From the NCBI GenBank assembly GCA_947259075.1, contig CAMYKQ010000036.1:1-41988 (forward strand): a DNA stretch of 41,988 bases, written 5' to 3'. Positions 8,140 to 16,476 of this stretch are shown here, piece by piece. Under the pieces are notes generated by a model. That model had not been told where the DNA came from and searched no databases. It saw nothing but the letters and a program-made list of their open reading frames with translations. This stretch comes from an uncultured Gammaproteobacteria bacterium (lineage in GTDB: Bacteria > Pseudomonadota > Gammaproteobacteria > DRLM01). Made by a program: the position numbers and the translations under genes. Position 1 is the stretch's first letter; each line of letters begins with the position of its first letter.

Positions 8140-11100
8140 GCACGCCCGCGCGCCGCGACCTGCTCGGCGTCTTCGCGCAACACCGGGTGGCGGCGAATCT
8201 GCTGATGATCCTGATGATCATGGCGGGCGCGTGGGGCCTGTCCAAACTCAACACCCAATTCTTTCCCAACTTCGCGCTCGACTTCATCAATGTGCGCGTG
8301 GTGTGGCGCGGCGCGGCGGCGGAGGACGTGGAGACCGGCGTCACCATCCCCATGGAACAGGCGCTGCGCACCCTCGATGATTTGAACGAGATGACCTCCA
8401 CCTCGGCCGACGGCATCGCCGCCATCACCCTGGAATTCAACGAAGGCGCCGACATGGACCGCGCCTTGGAAAAGGTGAAGGAAGAGGTGGCGCTGCTGCG
8501 CAATCTGCCCGAGGACGCCGAGACGCCGGAGATCAGCCGCGTGGTGCGCTACGAGCCGGTGGCGCGGCTGCTGGTGAGCGGGCCGGGCGATCCGGCGGAG
8601 CTGCGGGCGCTGGTGCGGCGTTTCGAAAATGAATTGCTGGCGCGCGGCATCGCCAAGATCGACATCACCGGCTTGCCCGAGGAAGAGGTCGCCATCCAAG
8701 TGTCCAGCGCACGCTTGGAAGAGCTGGGGCTCAGTCTCGAACAAGTGGCGGCGCGCATCGAGGGCCGCAGCGTCGACCTGCCCGCCGGCACCGTGGGCCG
8801 CGATGAGGCGGCGCGGCAATTACGCAGTCTGGACCAGCGCCGCAGCGAGCAAGGTTTCGCGCAGCTGCCGCTGGTGGTGGACACGCAGGGGCGTCTGCTC
8901 ACCTTGGGCGATGTCGCCGAGATCGAGCGGCGGCCGCAGGACAATCAAGTGGCGCTGCGTTATGAAGACCGCGCGGCGGTGGAGATGCTGCTCTACCGCA
9001 CCGAGAGCGGCGACTCGCTGAAGTCGGCGAAGATCTTCGATGACTGGCTGGAGGACAGCCGCCCGCGCCTGCCGCCGGGGGTGCAATTGATTCCTTACGA
9101 CCAGGCCTGGCAACTCATCGAAGAGCGCATCGCCCTGTTACTGAAAAACGGCGGCGGCGGTCTGCTGCTGGTGATGGTCATACTCTTTTTGTTTCTCAAT
9201 GCGCGGGTGGCGTTTTGGGTGACGGTGGGGATTCCGGTGTCGTTTCTCGCCACGCTCGCGGTGATGTACGCGGCGGGCGGCAGCATCAATATGATCAGTC
9301 TGTTCGCGCTCATCATGGCGCTGGGCATTATCGTCGATGATGCCATCGTCGTCGGTGAGGACGCGCTGACGCATTATCAGCGCGGCGAACCCGCGCTCAC
9401 CGCCGCCGAGGGCGGCGCGCGGCGCATGTTCGCGCCGGTGCTGGCCTCCTCGCTCACCACGGTGGCGGCGTTTCTGCCCTTGATGCTGATCGGCGGGCCG
9501 ATAGGCAAGATCATGTTCGCCATCCCCTTCGTCATCGTCTGCGTCATCATCGCCTCGCTGCTGGAAAGCTTTCTGGTATTGCCCGGCCATCTGCGCCACG
9601 CCTTCCACAAAATCCATCATCGGCCGCCGGGCAAGCTGCGCCTGCGTTTGGACGCGGGTTTCGAACGCTTCCGCGAACAGCGCTTTCGCCCCGTGGTGAC
9701 CTGGGTGTTGAATAATCGCGCCGCCAGCCTGGCGGGCGTGATGGGCTTGATGATTTTGTGCATCGGTTTGTTAATGGGCGGCCGCGTGGGCTTTCATTTT
9801 TTTCCCGCGCCCGAGGGCACGGTGATTAACGCCAATGTCGCCTTCGCCGCGGGTACGCCCAAGGAGCAGGTGGACGATTTTCTCCGCGAACTGGAAGTGA
9901 GTTTGCTGGAGACCGACAAAGAACTGGGCGGCGGCCTGGTGCGCCATCACGTGATTTATCGCGGCCAAAGCACGGCGGCGGGCGGCGGCTTCATCCGCGG
10001 CGGCGACCGCTTCGGTTTGTTGATGGTGGAGTTGATTTCGCCCGATCACCGCGAGGTGCGCAATAAAGAATTCAACGCCGCCTGGCAGGCGCGGGTGCGC
10101 TGGCCGGCGGGCTTGGAGAATTTCACCATCACCGAGCGCCAGGCCGGGCCGCCCGGGCGCGATGTCGACGTGCGCATCACCGGCACACAGTCCGCGAAGG
10201 TGAAGGCCGCGGCGGTGGACTTGAGCGAGGTGCTCAAAGGCATCGCCGGCGTGCGCGCGATAGAAGACGACATGGCCTACGGCCAGGAGCAATTGATTTA
10301 CAAACTGATGCCGCGCGGCCAGGCCCTGGGTTTGAACATCGATGCCGTCGGCCGCCAATTGCGCGCCGCCTTCGACGGCCGTTTGGTGCAGGTGTTTCAA
10401 GAGGGCGCCGACGAGATCGAGGTGCGCGTGGTGCTGCCAGACGCCGAGCGCAATCATCTCGCCGCGCTCAATAGCATGAACCTGGTGCTGCCCAACGGCA
10501 GCCGCGTGCCGCTCAATTCCGTGGTGAGTATGAGTGCGCGCCAAGGCTTTGAAGTCTTGCGTCACGATCAAGGCAAACTCGCCGCCCACGTCACCGCGGA
10601 AGTAGACACCGCGCAGAACAGCAGCGATCAAATCCTCGCCTCGCTGGAAGAAAATGTCTTGCCGGGTCTGCGTACAAAATACGGTGTCGAGACATCCTTC
10701 GCCGGGCGCGCCGCCGATCAGGCCGAAACCTTCGGTGATATGAAGCGCGGTCTGCTCTTCGGCCTGGGATTGATTTATCTCATCCTCGCCGCCGTGTTCG
10801 CCTCCTACGGCTGGCCGCTGGTGGTGATGGCCGCCATCCCCTTCGGTCTGGTCGGTGCGCTGGTCGGTCATTGGTTGATGGGGCTGGACCTTACCGTGCT
10901 GTCGCTGTTCGGGCTCTTCGGCCTCTCGGGCATCGTCATCAACGACTCCATCATCCTCGTGACGTTTTATCGCGAGCTGCGCGAAAAAGGCATGGCCATC
11001 AAAGAGGCCATCATCGAAGCCGCCTGCCTGCGCCTGCGCGCGGTGCTGCTCACCTCGCTCACCACCATCGCCGGACTCGCGCCGCTGCTGTTCGAGACCT

Positions 11101-11279
11101 CGATGCAGGCGCAATTTTTAATTCCCATGGCCGCCACCATTTCCTTCGGCCTGATGTTCGCCACCGTGCTGGTGCTGCTGGTGATCCCGGCGCTGTTGTC
11201 GGTGCACGAGGGGGTGGCGGTGAGGATGGGGCGGCGGGGTGTGCCGGGTGGGGTGGTGCGGCAGGGAAGTGGAGTTTAA
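8136..11279 (+). CDS. RND multidrug/solute efflux pump, HAE1-like
   Basis: This is a 1047-residue inner-membrane proton antiporter of the AcrB/MexB superfamily. The first transmembrane helix is near residues 17-35 (VAANLLMILMIMAG). A cluster of helices begins near residue 335, and GIIVDDAIVVGE in the fourth helix carries the paired Asp of the proton relay. A large periplasmic loop follows, and the C-terminal helix cluster starts near residue 865. Full-length for the family. Sequence style (HRVAANLLMILMIMAG, FFPNF) suggests the less-studied HAE1 subgroup rather than a CusA metal pump; the substrate cannot be told. The gene is coupled to the adaptor upstream. The last 20 residues are Gly/Arg/Val-rich and low-complexity. 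Confidence 0.93.
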   Translation: MSTPARRDLLGVFAQHRVAANLLMILMIMAGAWGLSKLNTQFFPNFALDFINVRVVWRGAAAEDVETGVTIPMEQALRTLDDLNEMTSTSADGIAAITLEFNEGADMDRALEKVKEEVALLRNLPEDAETPEISRVVRYEPVARLLVSGPGDPAELRALVRRFENELLARGIAKIDITGLPEEEVAIQVSSARLEELGLSLEQVAARIEGRSVDLPAGTVGRDEAARQLRSLDQRRSEQGFAQLPLVVDTQGRLLTLGDVAEIERRPQDNQVALRYEDRAAVEMLLYRTESGDSLKSAKIFDDWLEDSRPRLPPGVQLIPYDQAWQLIEERIALLLKNGGGGLLLVMVILFLFLNARVAFWVTVGIPVSFLATLAVMYAAGGSINMISLFALIMALGIIVDDAIVVGEDALTHYQRGEPALTAAEGGARRMFAPVLASSLTTVAAFLPLMLIGGPIGKIMFAIPFVIVCVIIASLLESFLVLPGHLRHAFHKIHHRPPGKLRLRLDAGFERFREQRFRPVVTWVLNNRAASLAGVMGLMILCIGLLMGGRVGFHFFPAPEGTVINANVAFAAGTPKEQVDDFLRELEVSLLETDKELGGGLVRHHVIYRGQSTAAGGGFIRGGDRFGLLMVELISPDHREVRNKEFNAAWQARVRWPAGLENFTITERQAGPPGRDVDVRITGTQSAKVKAAAVDLSEVLKGIAGVRAIEDDMAYGQEQLIYKLMPRGQALGLNIDAVGRQLRAAFDGRLVQVFQEGADEIEVRVVLPDAERNHLAALNSMNLVLPNGSRVPLNSVVSMSARQGFEVLRHDQGKLAAHVTAEVDTAQNSSDQILASLEENVLPGLRTKYGVETSFAGRAADQAETFGDMKRGLLFGLGLIYLILAAVFASYGWPLVVMAAIPFGLVGALVGHWLMGLDLTVLSLFGLFGLSGIVINDSIILVTFYRELREKGMAIKEAIIEAACLRLRAVLLTSLTTIAGLAPLLFETSMQAQFLIPMAATISFGLMFATVLVLLVIPALLSVHEGVAVRMGRRGVPGGVVRQGSGV

Positions 11280-11305
11280 CTGACGTCAATAATAAGGGAG
11301 ATCGT

Positions 11306-12124
11306 ATGCACTTCCTCTACATAGATGAGGCCGGAAGCACAGGCGCTGATCTACAATCAGATCAACAACCTGTTTTCGTGATGGCCGCACTTATTGTAAG
11401 TGACGAAAAGTGGCGAAAGACAACCCAAATTGTGCGCGAAAAACTTGAAGAATATTTTGGTAAGCCGCCCGCGGCAGGTTTTGAACTACATGCTCATGAA
11501 CTACTTTCTCCCTCCGGAGCTGGTCCATTCCTGAATCAGGACCGCAAGCTTCGCAACAAACTAGCAATAGACTTACTAAAACTTATTGCTGAGCGTGGTC
11601 ATTATCTTTTTCACGTACCTATATATAAGTCAAAACTACAGAGTATTCCAGCGCCTGGAAAGAATTGGGGGTTTGACTGGTATTACCCCTGGCAATTTGC
11701 TTTCGCCTTACAGGTAACTATGTTTGAGGAGTTTTTGCGAAGTAAGGCAACCGGCAACAGCAGTACTGGATTAGCAATTATTGACCATGAAGATGGATGT
11801 GTAGAGTTTGTCCGTAGCCATACGGCCACGCGGCAATATGACGCGGGCTGGAAACAGTTAAAGAAGGTGGTGGAAATTGGGTACAGTGCGTCGAGTCACG
11901 CAAATCCACTTATACAACTAACCGATTTGGTCGCATTTACACTAAAGAAATACTACGAACTCGATACTCCACTCGCAGAGAATTGGTCTCAGCCAGCCAA
12001 GGACTTTTTCCAAATATGTAAAGAAACAGTTTGGCCAAGGGTTAAGTTTAAGAATCCATCATTCAATAAATTAAAAGTACATTCATCAATGCTTCATCAC
12101 GCTAAGAGCGTACGCAAGCCATGA
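11306..12124 (+). CDS. DUF3800 domain protein
   Basis: This is a 272-residue soluble protein. It begins MHFLYIDEAGSTG, the acidic D-E-x-G opening typical of DUF3800, and contains IIDHEDG at about residues 154-160 and QLTDLVAF near residues 203-210, the other conserved acidic stretches. DUF3800 proteins are predicted to have an RNase-H-like fold and often occur in mobile or defence-related regions; their biochemistry is poorly known. The ATG at 11306 follows AAGGGAG (11293-11299). The gene is much AT-richer than the RND pump ending 26 bases upstream and than plsY downstream, a sign of recent acquisition. No partner gene is adjacent. It could be a nuclease, but no activity is shown here. Confidence 0.85.
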   Translation: MHFLYIDEAGSTGADLQSDQQPVFVMAALIVSDEKWRKTTQIVREKLEEYFGKPPAAGFELHAHELLSPSGAGPFLNQDRKLRNKLAIDLLKLIAERGHYLFHVPIYKSKLQSIPAPGKNWGFDWYYPWQFAFALQVTMFEEFLRSKATGNSSTGLAIIDHEDGCVEFVRSHTATRQYDAGWKQLKKVVEIGYSASSHANPLIQLTDLVAFTLKKYYELDTPLAENWSQPAKDFFQICKETVWPRVKFKNPSFNKLKVHSSMLHHAKSVRKP

Positions 12125-12235
12125 ATGATTAAACAAGATCCAGTACATATTATGAAAGTGTGGTTCTTGTCTAGGATGAGCTTTTGCCGCCATTGCGTTC
12201 TACGCTACTTCTCTGAGGTACCGCATCGAAATAGT

Positions 12236-12823
12236 CTACCGCCCAATATGCCCCTCCGCCCCGCTGATGATGCGTTGAATATTGCTGCGATGCCGCCATA
12301 GCAGCAGCACGCTCATGGCGGCGGTCATCATCACTAAAAATTCCGAGCTGCCGCTGAACCAGGCGAAGAAGGGCGCGAGGCTGGCGGCGATGACGGCGGC
12401 GAGCGAGGAGATGCGCAGCACCTTGGCGACCAGCAGCCAGGTGGCGAGCACCGCCAGCGCCACCGGCCAGGCCGCGCCCAGCAGCACGCCGAAGGCGGTG
12501 GCCACGCCCTTGCCGCCGTGAAAACCGAAATACAGCGGATAGAGATGGCCGAGGAAGGCGGCCATGCCCACGGCGGCGAGGACGTTGTCGTCCACGTGAA
12601 ATAATGTAGCGATGAACACGGGGAGCAGCCCTTTGGCCGCGTCGCCGAGGAGCACGATGGCGGCGGTCTTTTTGCCGGCGATGCGCAGCACATTGGTGGC
12701 GCCGGGGTTGCGCGAGCCCTGGGTGCGCGGGTCGGGCAGGCCCATCAGTTTGCAGACGATGATGGCGGCGGAGAGCGAGCCCAGCAGGTAGGCGGCGAGG
12801 GTGAGCAGTACGGCAATAGTCAT
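12236..12823 (-). CDS. plsY: Glycerol-3-phosphate acyltransferase PlsY
   Basis: PlsY transfers an acyl group from acyl-phosphate to glycerol 3-phosphate to make lysophosphatidic acid, the first step of phospholipid synthesis, in the inner membrane. The 195-residue protein shows the family motifs: GSxxxA near the N-terminus (LGSLSAAIIVCKL), SRNPGATNVLR at about residues 36-46, and FHGGKGVATAFG near residues 100-111. Several hydrophobic segments fit the multi-pass topology. It is divergent from folB, with a 115-base gap holding a likely folB promoter. Length is normal. Confidence 0.95.
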   Translation of the reverse strand: MTIAVLLTLAAYLLGSLSAAIIVCKLMGLPDPRTQGSRNPGATNVLRIAGKKTAAIVLLGDAAKGLLPVFIATLFHVDDNVLAAVGMAAFLGHLYPLYFGFHGGKGVATAFGVLLGAAWPVALAVLATWLLVAKVLRISSLAAVIAASLAPFFAWFSGSSEFLVMMTAAMSVLLLWRHRSNIQRIISGAEGHIGR

Positions 12824-12904
12824 AGCGGGTGAGTAGGGCTTTCGATTGTGGGCTGGGGCTGCATGGCCGCGCGGTGTGCGCTTTTATCGGCGGGCCAATT
12901 TAAC

Positions 12905-12910
12905 TATAGT
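12905..12910 (+). promoter_or_regulatory. Likely -10 box of folB promoter
   Basis: TATAGT lies 28 bases upstream of the folB start, in the plsY-folB gap. The matching -35 region (TTTTAT near 12882-12887) is poor, so only the -10 box is convincing. Confidence 0.35.
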
Positions 12911-12938
12911 GGGGTCTTCCTCCTAGGCCAGTGCAACG

Positions 12939-13295
12939 ATGGACATTATATATCTACATGACTTGCGGATCGACACGGTGATCGGCGTCTTCGACTGGGA
13001 GCGCCGGGTCAAGCAGCGCTTGATCCTCGATCTCGATATGGCCAGCGACATCCGCCGCGCCGCCGCCTCCGATGACTTGGCCGACACGCTGAATTACAAG
13101 GCCGTGGCCAAGCGCGTGATCGATTATGTCGAGCACAGCGAATTTCAGCTGGTCGAGACCCTGGCCGAACGGGTGGCGGAGTTGATTCTCACCGAGTTCG
13201 GCGTGCCCTGGCTGCGGCTGCGGCTGAACAAGCAGGGCGCGGTGCGCGGCGCGCGTGATGTCGGCGTGGTGATCGAGCGCGGAGTGCGGAGTTGA
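12939..13295 (+). CDS. folB: Dihydroneopterin aldolase
   Basis: FolB cleaves 7,8-dihydroneopterin to 6-hydroxymethyl-dihydropterin and glycolaldehyde in folate synthesis. The 118-residue protein opens MDIIYLHDLRIDTVIGVFDWER, typical of the family, with the conserved YKAVAKRVIDYVE segment and the LVETLAERVAELIL helix carrying the pterin-anchoring Glu. It forms an octameric tunnel fold in known members. folK starts one base after its stop, so the two are co-transcribed and act in consecutive steps. Confidence 0.95.
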   Translation: MDIIYLHDLRIDTVIGVFDWERRVKQRLILDLDMASDIRRAAASDDLADTLNYKAVAKRVIDYVEHSEFQLVETLAERVAELILTEFGVPWLRLRLNKQGAVRGARDVGVVIERGVRS

Positions 13296-13296
13296 A

Positions 13297-13791
13297 ATGG
13301 CACGGGTGTACGTGAGCATCGGCAGCAATATCGACCGCGAGCATTACGTCCGCGCCGGACTCGCGGCGCTGCGCCAGCACTATGGCGATGTGCTGTCGTC
13401 GCGGGTCTACGAGAGCGAGGCCGTGGGTTTCACCGGAGACCCCTTTTACAATTTAGTGGCGGGCTTTGACACTGAACAACCGCTGCGCGTGGTCGCGGCC
13501 GCGCTGCGTGACATCGAGCAGCAACACGCCCGCGACCGCCGCGCGCCGCGTTTCAGTCCGCGCACCTTGGATATCGATCTGCTGCTCTACGGCGATGCGG
13601 TCGTCAATGATGGCGCCTTGCAAGTGCCGCGCGATGAGATCACCCGTTATGCCTTCGTGCTCGGTCCACTGGCCGAGCTCGCGGGGGCGGAGCGTCACCC
13701 CGTGAGTGGTCGCACTTACGCTGAGTTGTGGCGCGACTTCACCAACAAAGAGGCGCAGCCAATGTGGCCGGTGGCGCTGGAATCTATTTAG
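13297..13791 (+). CDS. folK: 2-amino-4-hydroxy-6-hydroxymethyldihydropteridine pyrophosphokinase
   Basis: HPPK transfers pyrophosphate from ATP to the FolB product. The 164-residue protein has the family features: VYVSIGSNIDRE near the N-terminus, FYNLVAGF, and the signature RDRRAPRFSPRTLDIDLLLYGD at about residues 77-98 with the magnesium-binding DIDLLLY aspartates. PRDEITRYAFVLGPLAEL follows, where the usual H in PHP/PRxxxRxFVLxPL is slightly changed. Start is directly after folB. Downstream is a repeat-rich gap rather than folP. Confidence 0.95.
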   Translation: MARVYVSIGSNIDREHYVRAGLAALRQHYGDVLSSRVYESEAVGFTGDPFYNLVAGFDTEQPLRVVAAALRDIEQQHARDRRAPRFSPRTLDIDLLLYGDAVVNDGALQVPRDEITRYAFVLGPLAELAGAERHPVSGRTYAELWRDFTNKEAQPMWPVALESI

Positions 13792-13808
13792 CAGATTACT
13801 GGGCCAGG

Positions 13809-14043
13809 GAAAACCACCCCGTCCGCTGCGCGTCCACCCCTCCTTGGGAAGGAGGGGAGATAAAATAGGCGGGTCATTGCTCAAGCCGCTTGTGTGGCCC
13901 AAGTTATCCGCGGGGCGTGCGTTGCGGCCCTGTGCTGAGCTAGGAGAAAACCACCCCGTCCGCTGCGCGTCCACCCTTCTTGGGAAGGATGATTATTTTC
14001 TCCCCTCCTCTTCGAGGAGGGGTGCCCCGCAGGGGCGGGGTGG
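13809..14043 (+). repeat. Intergenic palindromic repeat cluster (two direct copies and one inverted arm)
   Basis: This sits in the 400-base gap after folK (13792-14189). Copy 1 (13809-13857) and copy 2 (13946-13989) share a start of AAAACCACCCCGTCCGCTGC and continue nearly identically for about 45 bases. Copy 1 ends in a CCCCTCCTTgggAAGGAGGGG hairpin. A further hairpin CCCCTCCTCttcGAGGAGGGG at 14002-14022 and a CGGGGTGG end at 14036-14043 mirror the start of copy 2, so copies 2 and 3 form one large inverted element. Hairpins here may end folK transcription. No gene was found in this gap. Confidence 0.8.
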
Positions 14044-14189
14044 TGACGCGGGTGGTTGTGCCAGTGATGGTTTTGATCGCGGAGTTAGCGCGCGCAGCAA
14101 TCCGCCGCGTGATCTCGCGCCGTAATAAACAAGCGCGGTGAAAAACAGACGCCGCGCGGGGATGAGGGCGCGATAGGGTGGCGCCAGCG

Positions 14190-14939
14190 CTAAATCGTCA
14201 GCGAGCGCCCGCCATCGACGGTGAGCACATGGCCAGTGATGTACTTCGCCTCGTCGATGAGAAAGCGCACGGCGCTCGCGATGTCTTGCGGTTCACCCTG
14301 ACGTTTGAGGGCGATGCGTTTGAGGATGTGGTCGCGGGTGTCCATTTCAGCATGTTCCGGCCAGAGAATGGCGCCAGGGGCGACGGCGTTGACGCGCACG
14401 GCGGGCGCCAATTCACGCGCCAGGCTTTTGGTGAGCATCACCAATCCGGCCTTGGCGATGCTGTACACCGGATAACCTTTCAGCGGCCGTTCGGCGTGGA
14501 TATCAGCGATGTTGACGATGCAGCCTTGTTGCGCCGCTAAGTGCGGCGCGGCCGCTTGTGACAGAAAGAAAGGGGCTTTGAGATTGCTGCCGAGCAGATC
14601 ATCCCACTGCATTTCGCTGATGCCGCCGACGGCGGTGGGATAAAAGCTGGAGGCATTATTCACCAGCGCGTCCAAGCGGCCCCAGCAGGCGTGGGTTTGC
14701 GCGATGAGCGCGGGCAGGGCGGCATTATCGAGTAAATCGCCGTGGATGAGCGCGGCGGAGCCGGGCCGCTGTGCCAGTAATTCATCACACAGGGCGCGAG
14801 CATCTTGCGCCGAACCGCGATAATGGATCATGACCCGCATGCCGTGGCGATGCAGATGGCGCGCGATCTCCGCGCCCACGCGGTGCGCCGCGCCGGTGAT
14901 GAGCGCGACCTTGCCGGTGAGTGTATGATGCGTCTCCAT
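14190..14939 (-). CDS. Pteridine reductase (FolM/PTR1-like short-chain dehydrogenase)
   Basis: This 249-residue NADPH-dependent reductase is likely to reduce dihydrobiopterin/dihydrofolate-type pterins. The Rossmann motif is TGAAHRVG (15-22), the second conserved block is NNASSFYPT (94-102), and the active site is Asp146-x12-Tyr159-x3-Lys163. Asp where classical short-chain dehydrogenases have Ser, with exactly this spacing to Tyr, is the mark of PTR1-type pteridine reductases. The position next to folB and folK supports a folate/pterin role. The ATG at 14939 gives the normal N-terminus (METHHTLTGKVALITG); an upstream extension of 30 residues has no family match. It is convergent with folK. 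Confidence 0.88.
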   Translation of the reverse strand: METHHTLTGKVALITGAAHRVGAEIARHLHRHGMRVMIHYRGSAQDARALCDELLAQRPGSAALIHGDLLDNAALPALIAQTHACWGRLDALVNNASSFYPTAVGGISEMQWDDLLGSNLKAPFFLSQAAAPHLAAQQGCIVNIADIHAERPLKGYPVYSIAKAGLVMLTKSLARELAPAVRVNAVAPGAILWPEHAEMDTRDHILKRIALKRQGEPQDIASAVRFLIDEAKYITGHVLTVDGGRSLTI

Positions 14940-14989
14940 GGCGGCTCCCTGTGAGTGGCGGTTCACTGTAGCGCAAAGCCCATCCATCC

Positions 14990-15150
14990 GGCTAGGAGCC
15001 TGTCGGACTTGGGCGATCGTAGCGAGCAAGGTGGGAGAGCGAGGCTAAGGCGGGAAGCCCGCGGTAGACGCGAAGCGGCGTCAGTCATTGAGGTGGCCGA
15101 TGCGCTGCATGGTAGCGCATCGGGGCGGACGCAGGATGTCCGCGGCAAAA
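14990..15150 (+). repeat. Repeat-like intergenic sequence with hairpins
   Basis: The 324-base gap between the pteridine reductase and the methyltransferase (14940-15263) holds no convincing gene. It contains a 9-bp perfect hairpin, CGATGCGCT/AGCGCATCG (15098-15122), then GCGGACgcaggatGTCCGC just after it. The stretch from TAGGAGCCTGTCGGACTTGG onward has the style of dispersed intergenic repeats in gammaproteobacteria. No second copy lies in this window, so this is a judgement only. Confidence 0.35.
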
Positions 15151-15263
15151 GGAATCAACGTTGCGAGACCGACTTCGATTCACGCAGGATGTGCGAAGCG
15201 TTTCCCGAGGGCCGCGACACATCGCGTATGACTGAGCGCTTTAATAGTGAAACGAAATTAAAT

Positions 15264-16472
15264 ATGAGCGAACGATCGAAACATAACACCAGTCCCGCGC
15301 TGCCGCCGCCCTCGCCGGAGGCGCAAGCCCATAGCGCGCGGTTACAGGCGCTCATCACGGCGGAGATCGCCGCGTCAGGCGGCGTGATCAGCTTCGCGCG
15401 TTATATGGAACTGGCGTTGTACGCACCGGGTTTGGGTTATTACAGCGCGGGGGCGCGCAAGTTTGGCGCGGCGGGTGATTTCATCACCGCGCCGGAATTG
15501 TCGCCGCTGTTCGCGCGCTGCCTCGCGCGTCAATGTGAGCAGGTCTTGCGCGCGCTCGGGCGGGCTGATGTCTTGGAGGTGGGCGCGGGTTCGGGCGTGC
15601 TGGTGGCGGAGATGTTGAACGCCTTGGCGCAGCTGGGATGTTTGCCCGAACATTATTTCATTCTCGAGCGCAGCGCGGATTTGCGCGAACGGCAACAGGC
15701 CTTGTTGCGCGAACGCGTGCCGCAATGGCTGGAGCGCGTGGTATGGCTGGAGCGCTTGCCCGCCGCGCCGTTTCGCGGCGTGGTGCTGGCCAATGAATTG
15801 CTCGATGCCTTGCCCGTGCATTTATTCACGATCGCGGACGACGGGCCACGGGAGTTGTGTGTTGGGGTTGGCGATGGCGATGGCGATGGCGCTTTGACGT
15901 GGCGCACGGCGCCGCTGTCGGATCCAGGCTTGCAAACGCGCCTCGCGGCGATACGGCGGACCTTGGGCGAGGACGCCTTGCCGCTTGGCTATACCTCCGA
16001 GATCAATCTCGCCGCCGAGGCCTGGCTCGGCAGCGTGGCCGAGGTGTTGGCGGCCGGGGTGATCTTGCTCATCGATTATGGCTTTCCGCGCCATGAGTAT
16101 TATCACTCGCAACGCGCCAGCGGCACCTTGATGTGTCACTATCGCCATCGCGCTCATGGTGATCCCTTGTTCCTGCCGGGCTTGCAGGACATCACCGCGC
16201 ATGTGGATTTCACCGCGCTGGCCGAGGCGGCGCTTGATAATGAGTTGTCAGTGGCGGGCTACACCACACAAGGCGCGTTTTTGTTAGCCAGCGGCATTAC
16301 CGAACAGCTTGCGGCCGCCGGCGAGAAGGAGCAATTGCAACTCGCGCAGCACGTTAAAAAACTCACCTTGCCGCATGAAATGGGCGAGTTGTTTAAAGTG
16401 CTGGCGCTCACTCGCGGTTTCGATGAGCCCTTGCTGGGTTTCGCTTGGCGGGATCTGCGGGGAAAACTCTAA
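15264..16472 (+). CDS. SAM-dependent methyltransferase, MidA/NDUFAF7 (COG1565) family
   Basis: This 402-residue protein matches the family whose mitochondrial member NDUFAF7 methylates an arginine of a complex I subunit; bacterial substrates are mostly unknown. Signatures seen: YMELALYAPGLGYY at about 47-60, the diagnostic GDFITAPELSPLFA at 71-84, the SAM-binding EVGAGSGVL at 105-113, and VLANELLDALPVHLF in the middle. The C-terminal half has LIDYGFPRHEYYH, also conserved. The ATG at 15264 is chosen to keep a modest N-terminal extension; an in-frame ATG at 15228 would add 12 residues, and neither has a strong ribosome site. It is tail-to-tail with the patatin gene, 4 bases apart. Confidence 0.9.
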   Translation: MSERSKHNTSPALPPPSPEAQAHSARLQALITAEIAASGGVISFARYMELALYAPGLGYYSAGARKFGAAGDFITAPELSPLFARCLARQCEQVLRALGRADVLEVGAGSGVLVAEMLNALAQLGCLPEHYFILERSADLRERQQALLRERVPQWLERVVWLERLPAAPFRGVVLANELLDALPVHLFTIADDGPRELCVGVGDGDGDGALTWRTAPLSDPGLQTRLAAIRRTLGEDALPLGYTSEINLAAEAWLGSVAEVLAAGVILLIDYGFPRHEYYHSQRASGTLMCHYRHRAHGDPLFLPGLQDITAHVDFTALAEAALDNELSVAGYTTQGAFLLASGITEQLAAAGEKEQLQLAQHVKKLTLPHEMGELFKVLALTRGFDEPLLGFAWRDLRGKL

Positions 16473-16476
16473 AGTC

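Noticed and set aside
9771-11114. 447-codon minus-strand frame within the RND pump gene
   Set aside because: His/Gln/Arg-rich antisense frame of a GC-rich gene; the pump reading is unambiguous.
10871-11305. N-terminal extension of the DUF3800 frame into the RND gene
   Set aside because: It overlaps the conserved pump C-terminus in another frame; the ATG at 11306 has its own ribosome site and gives the family start.
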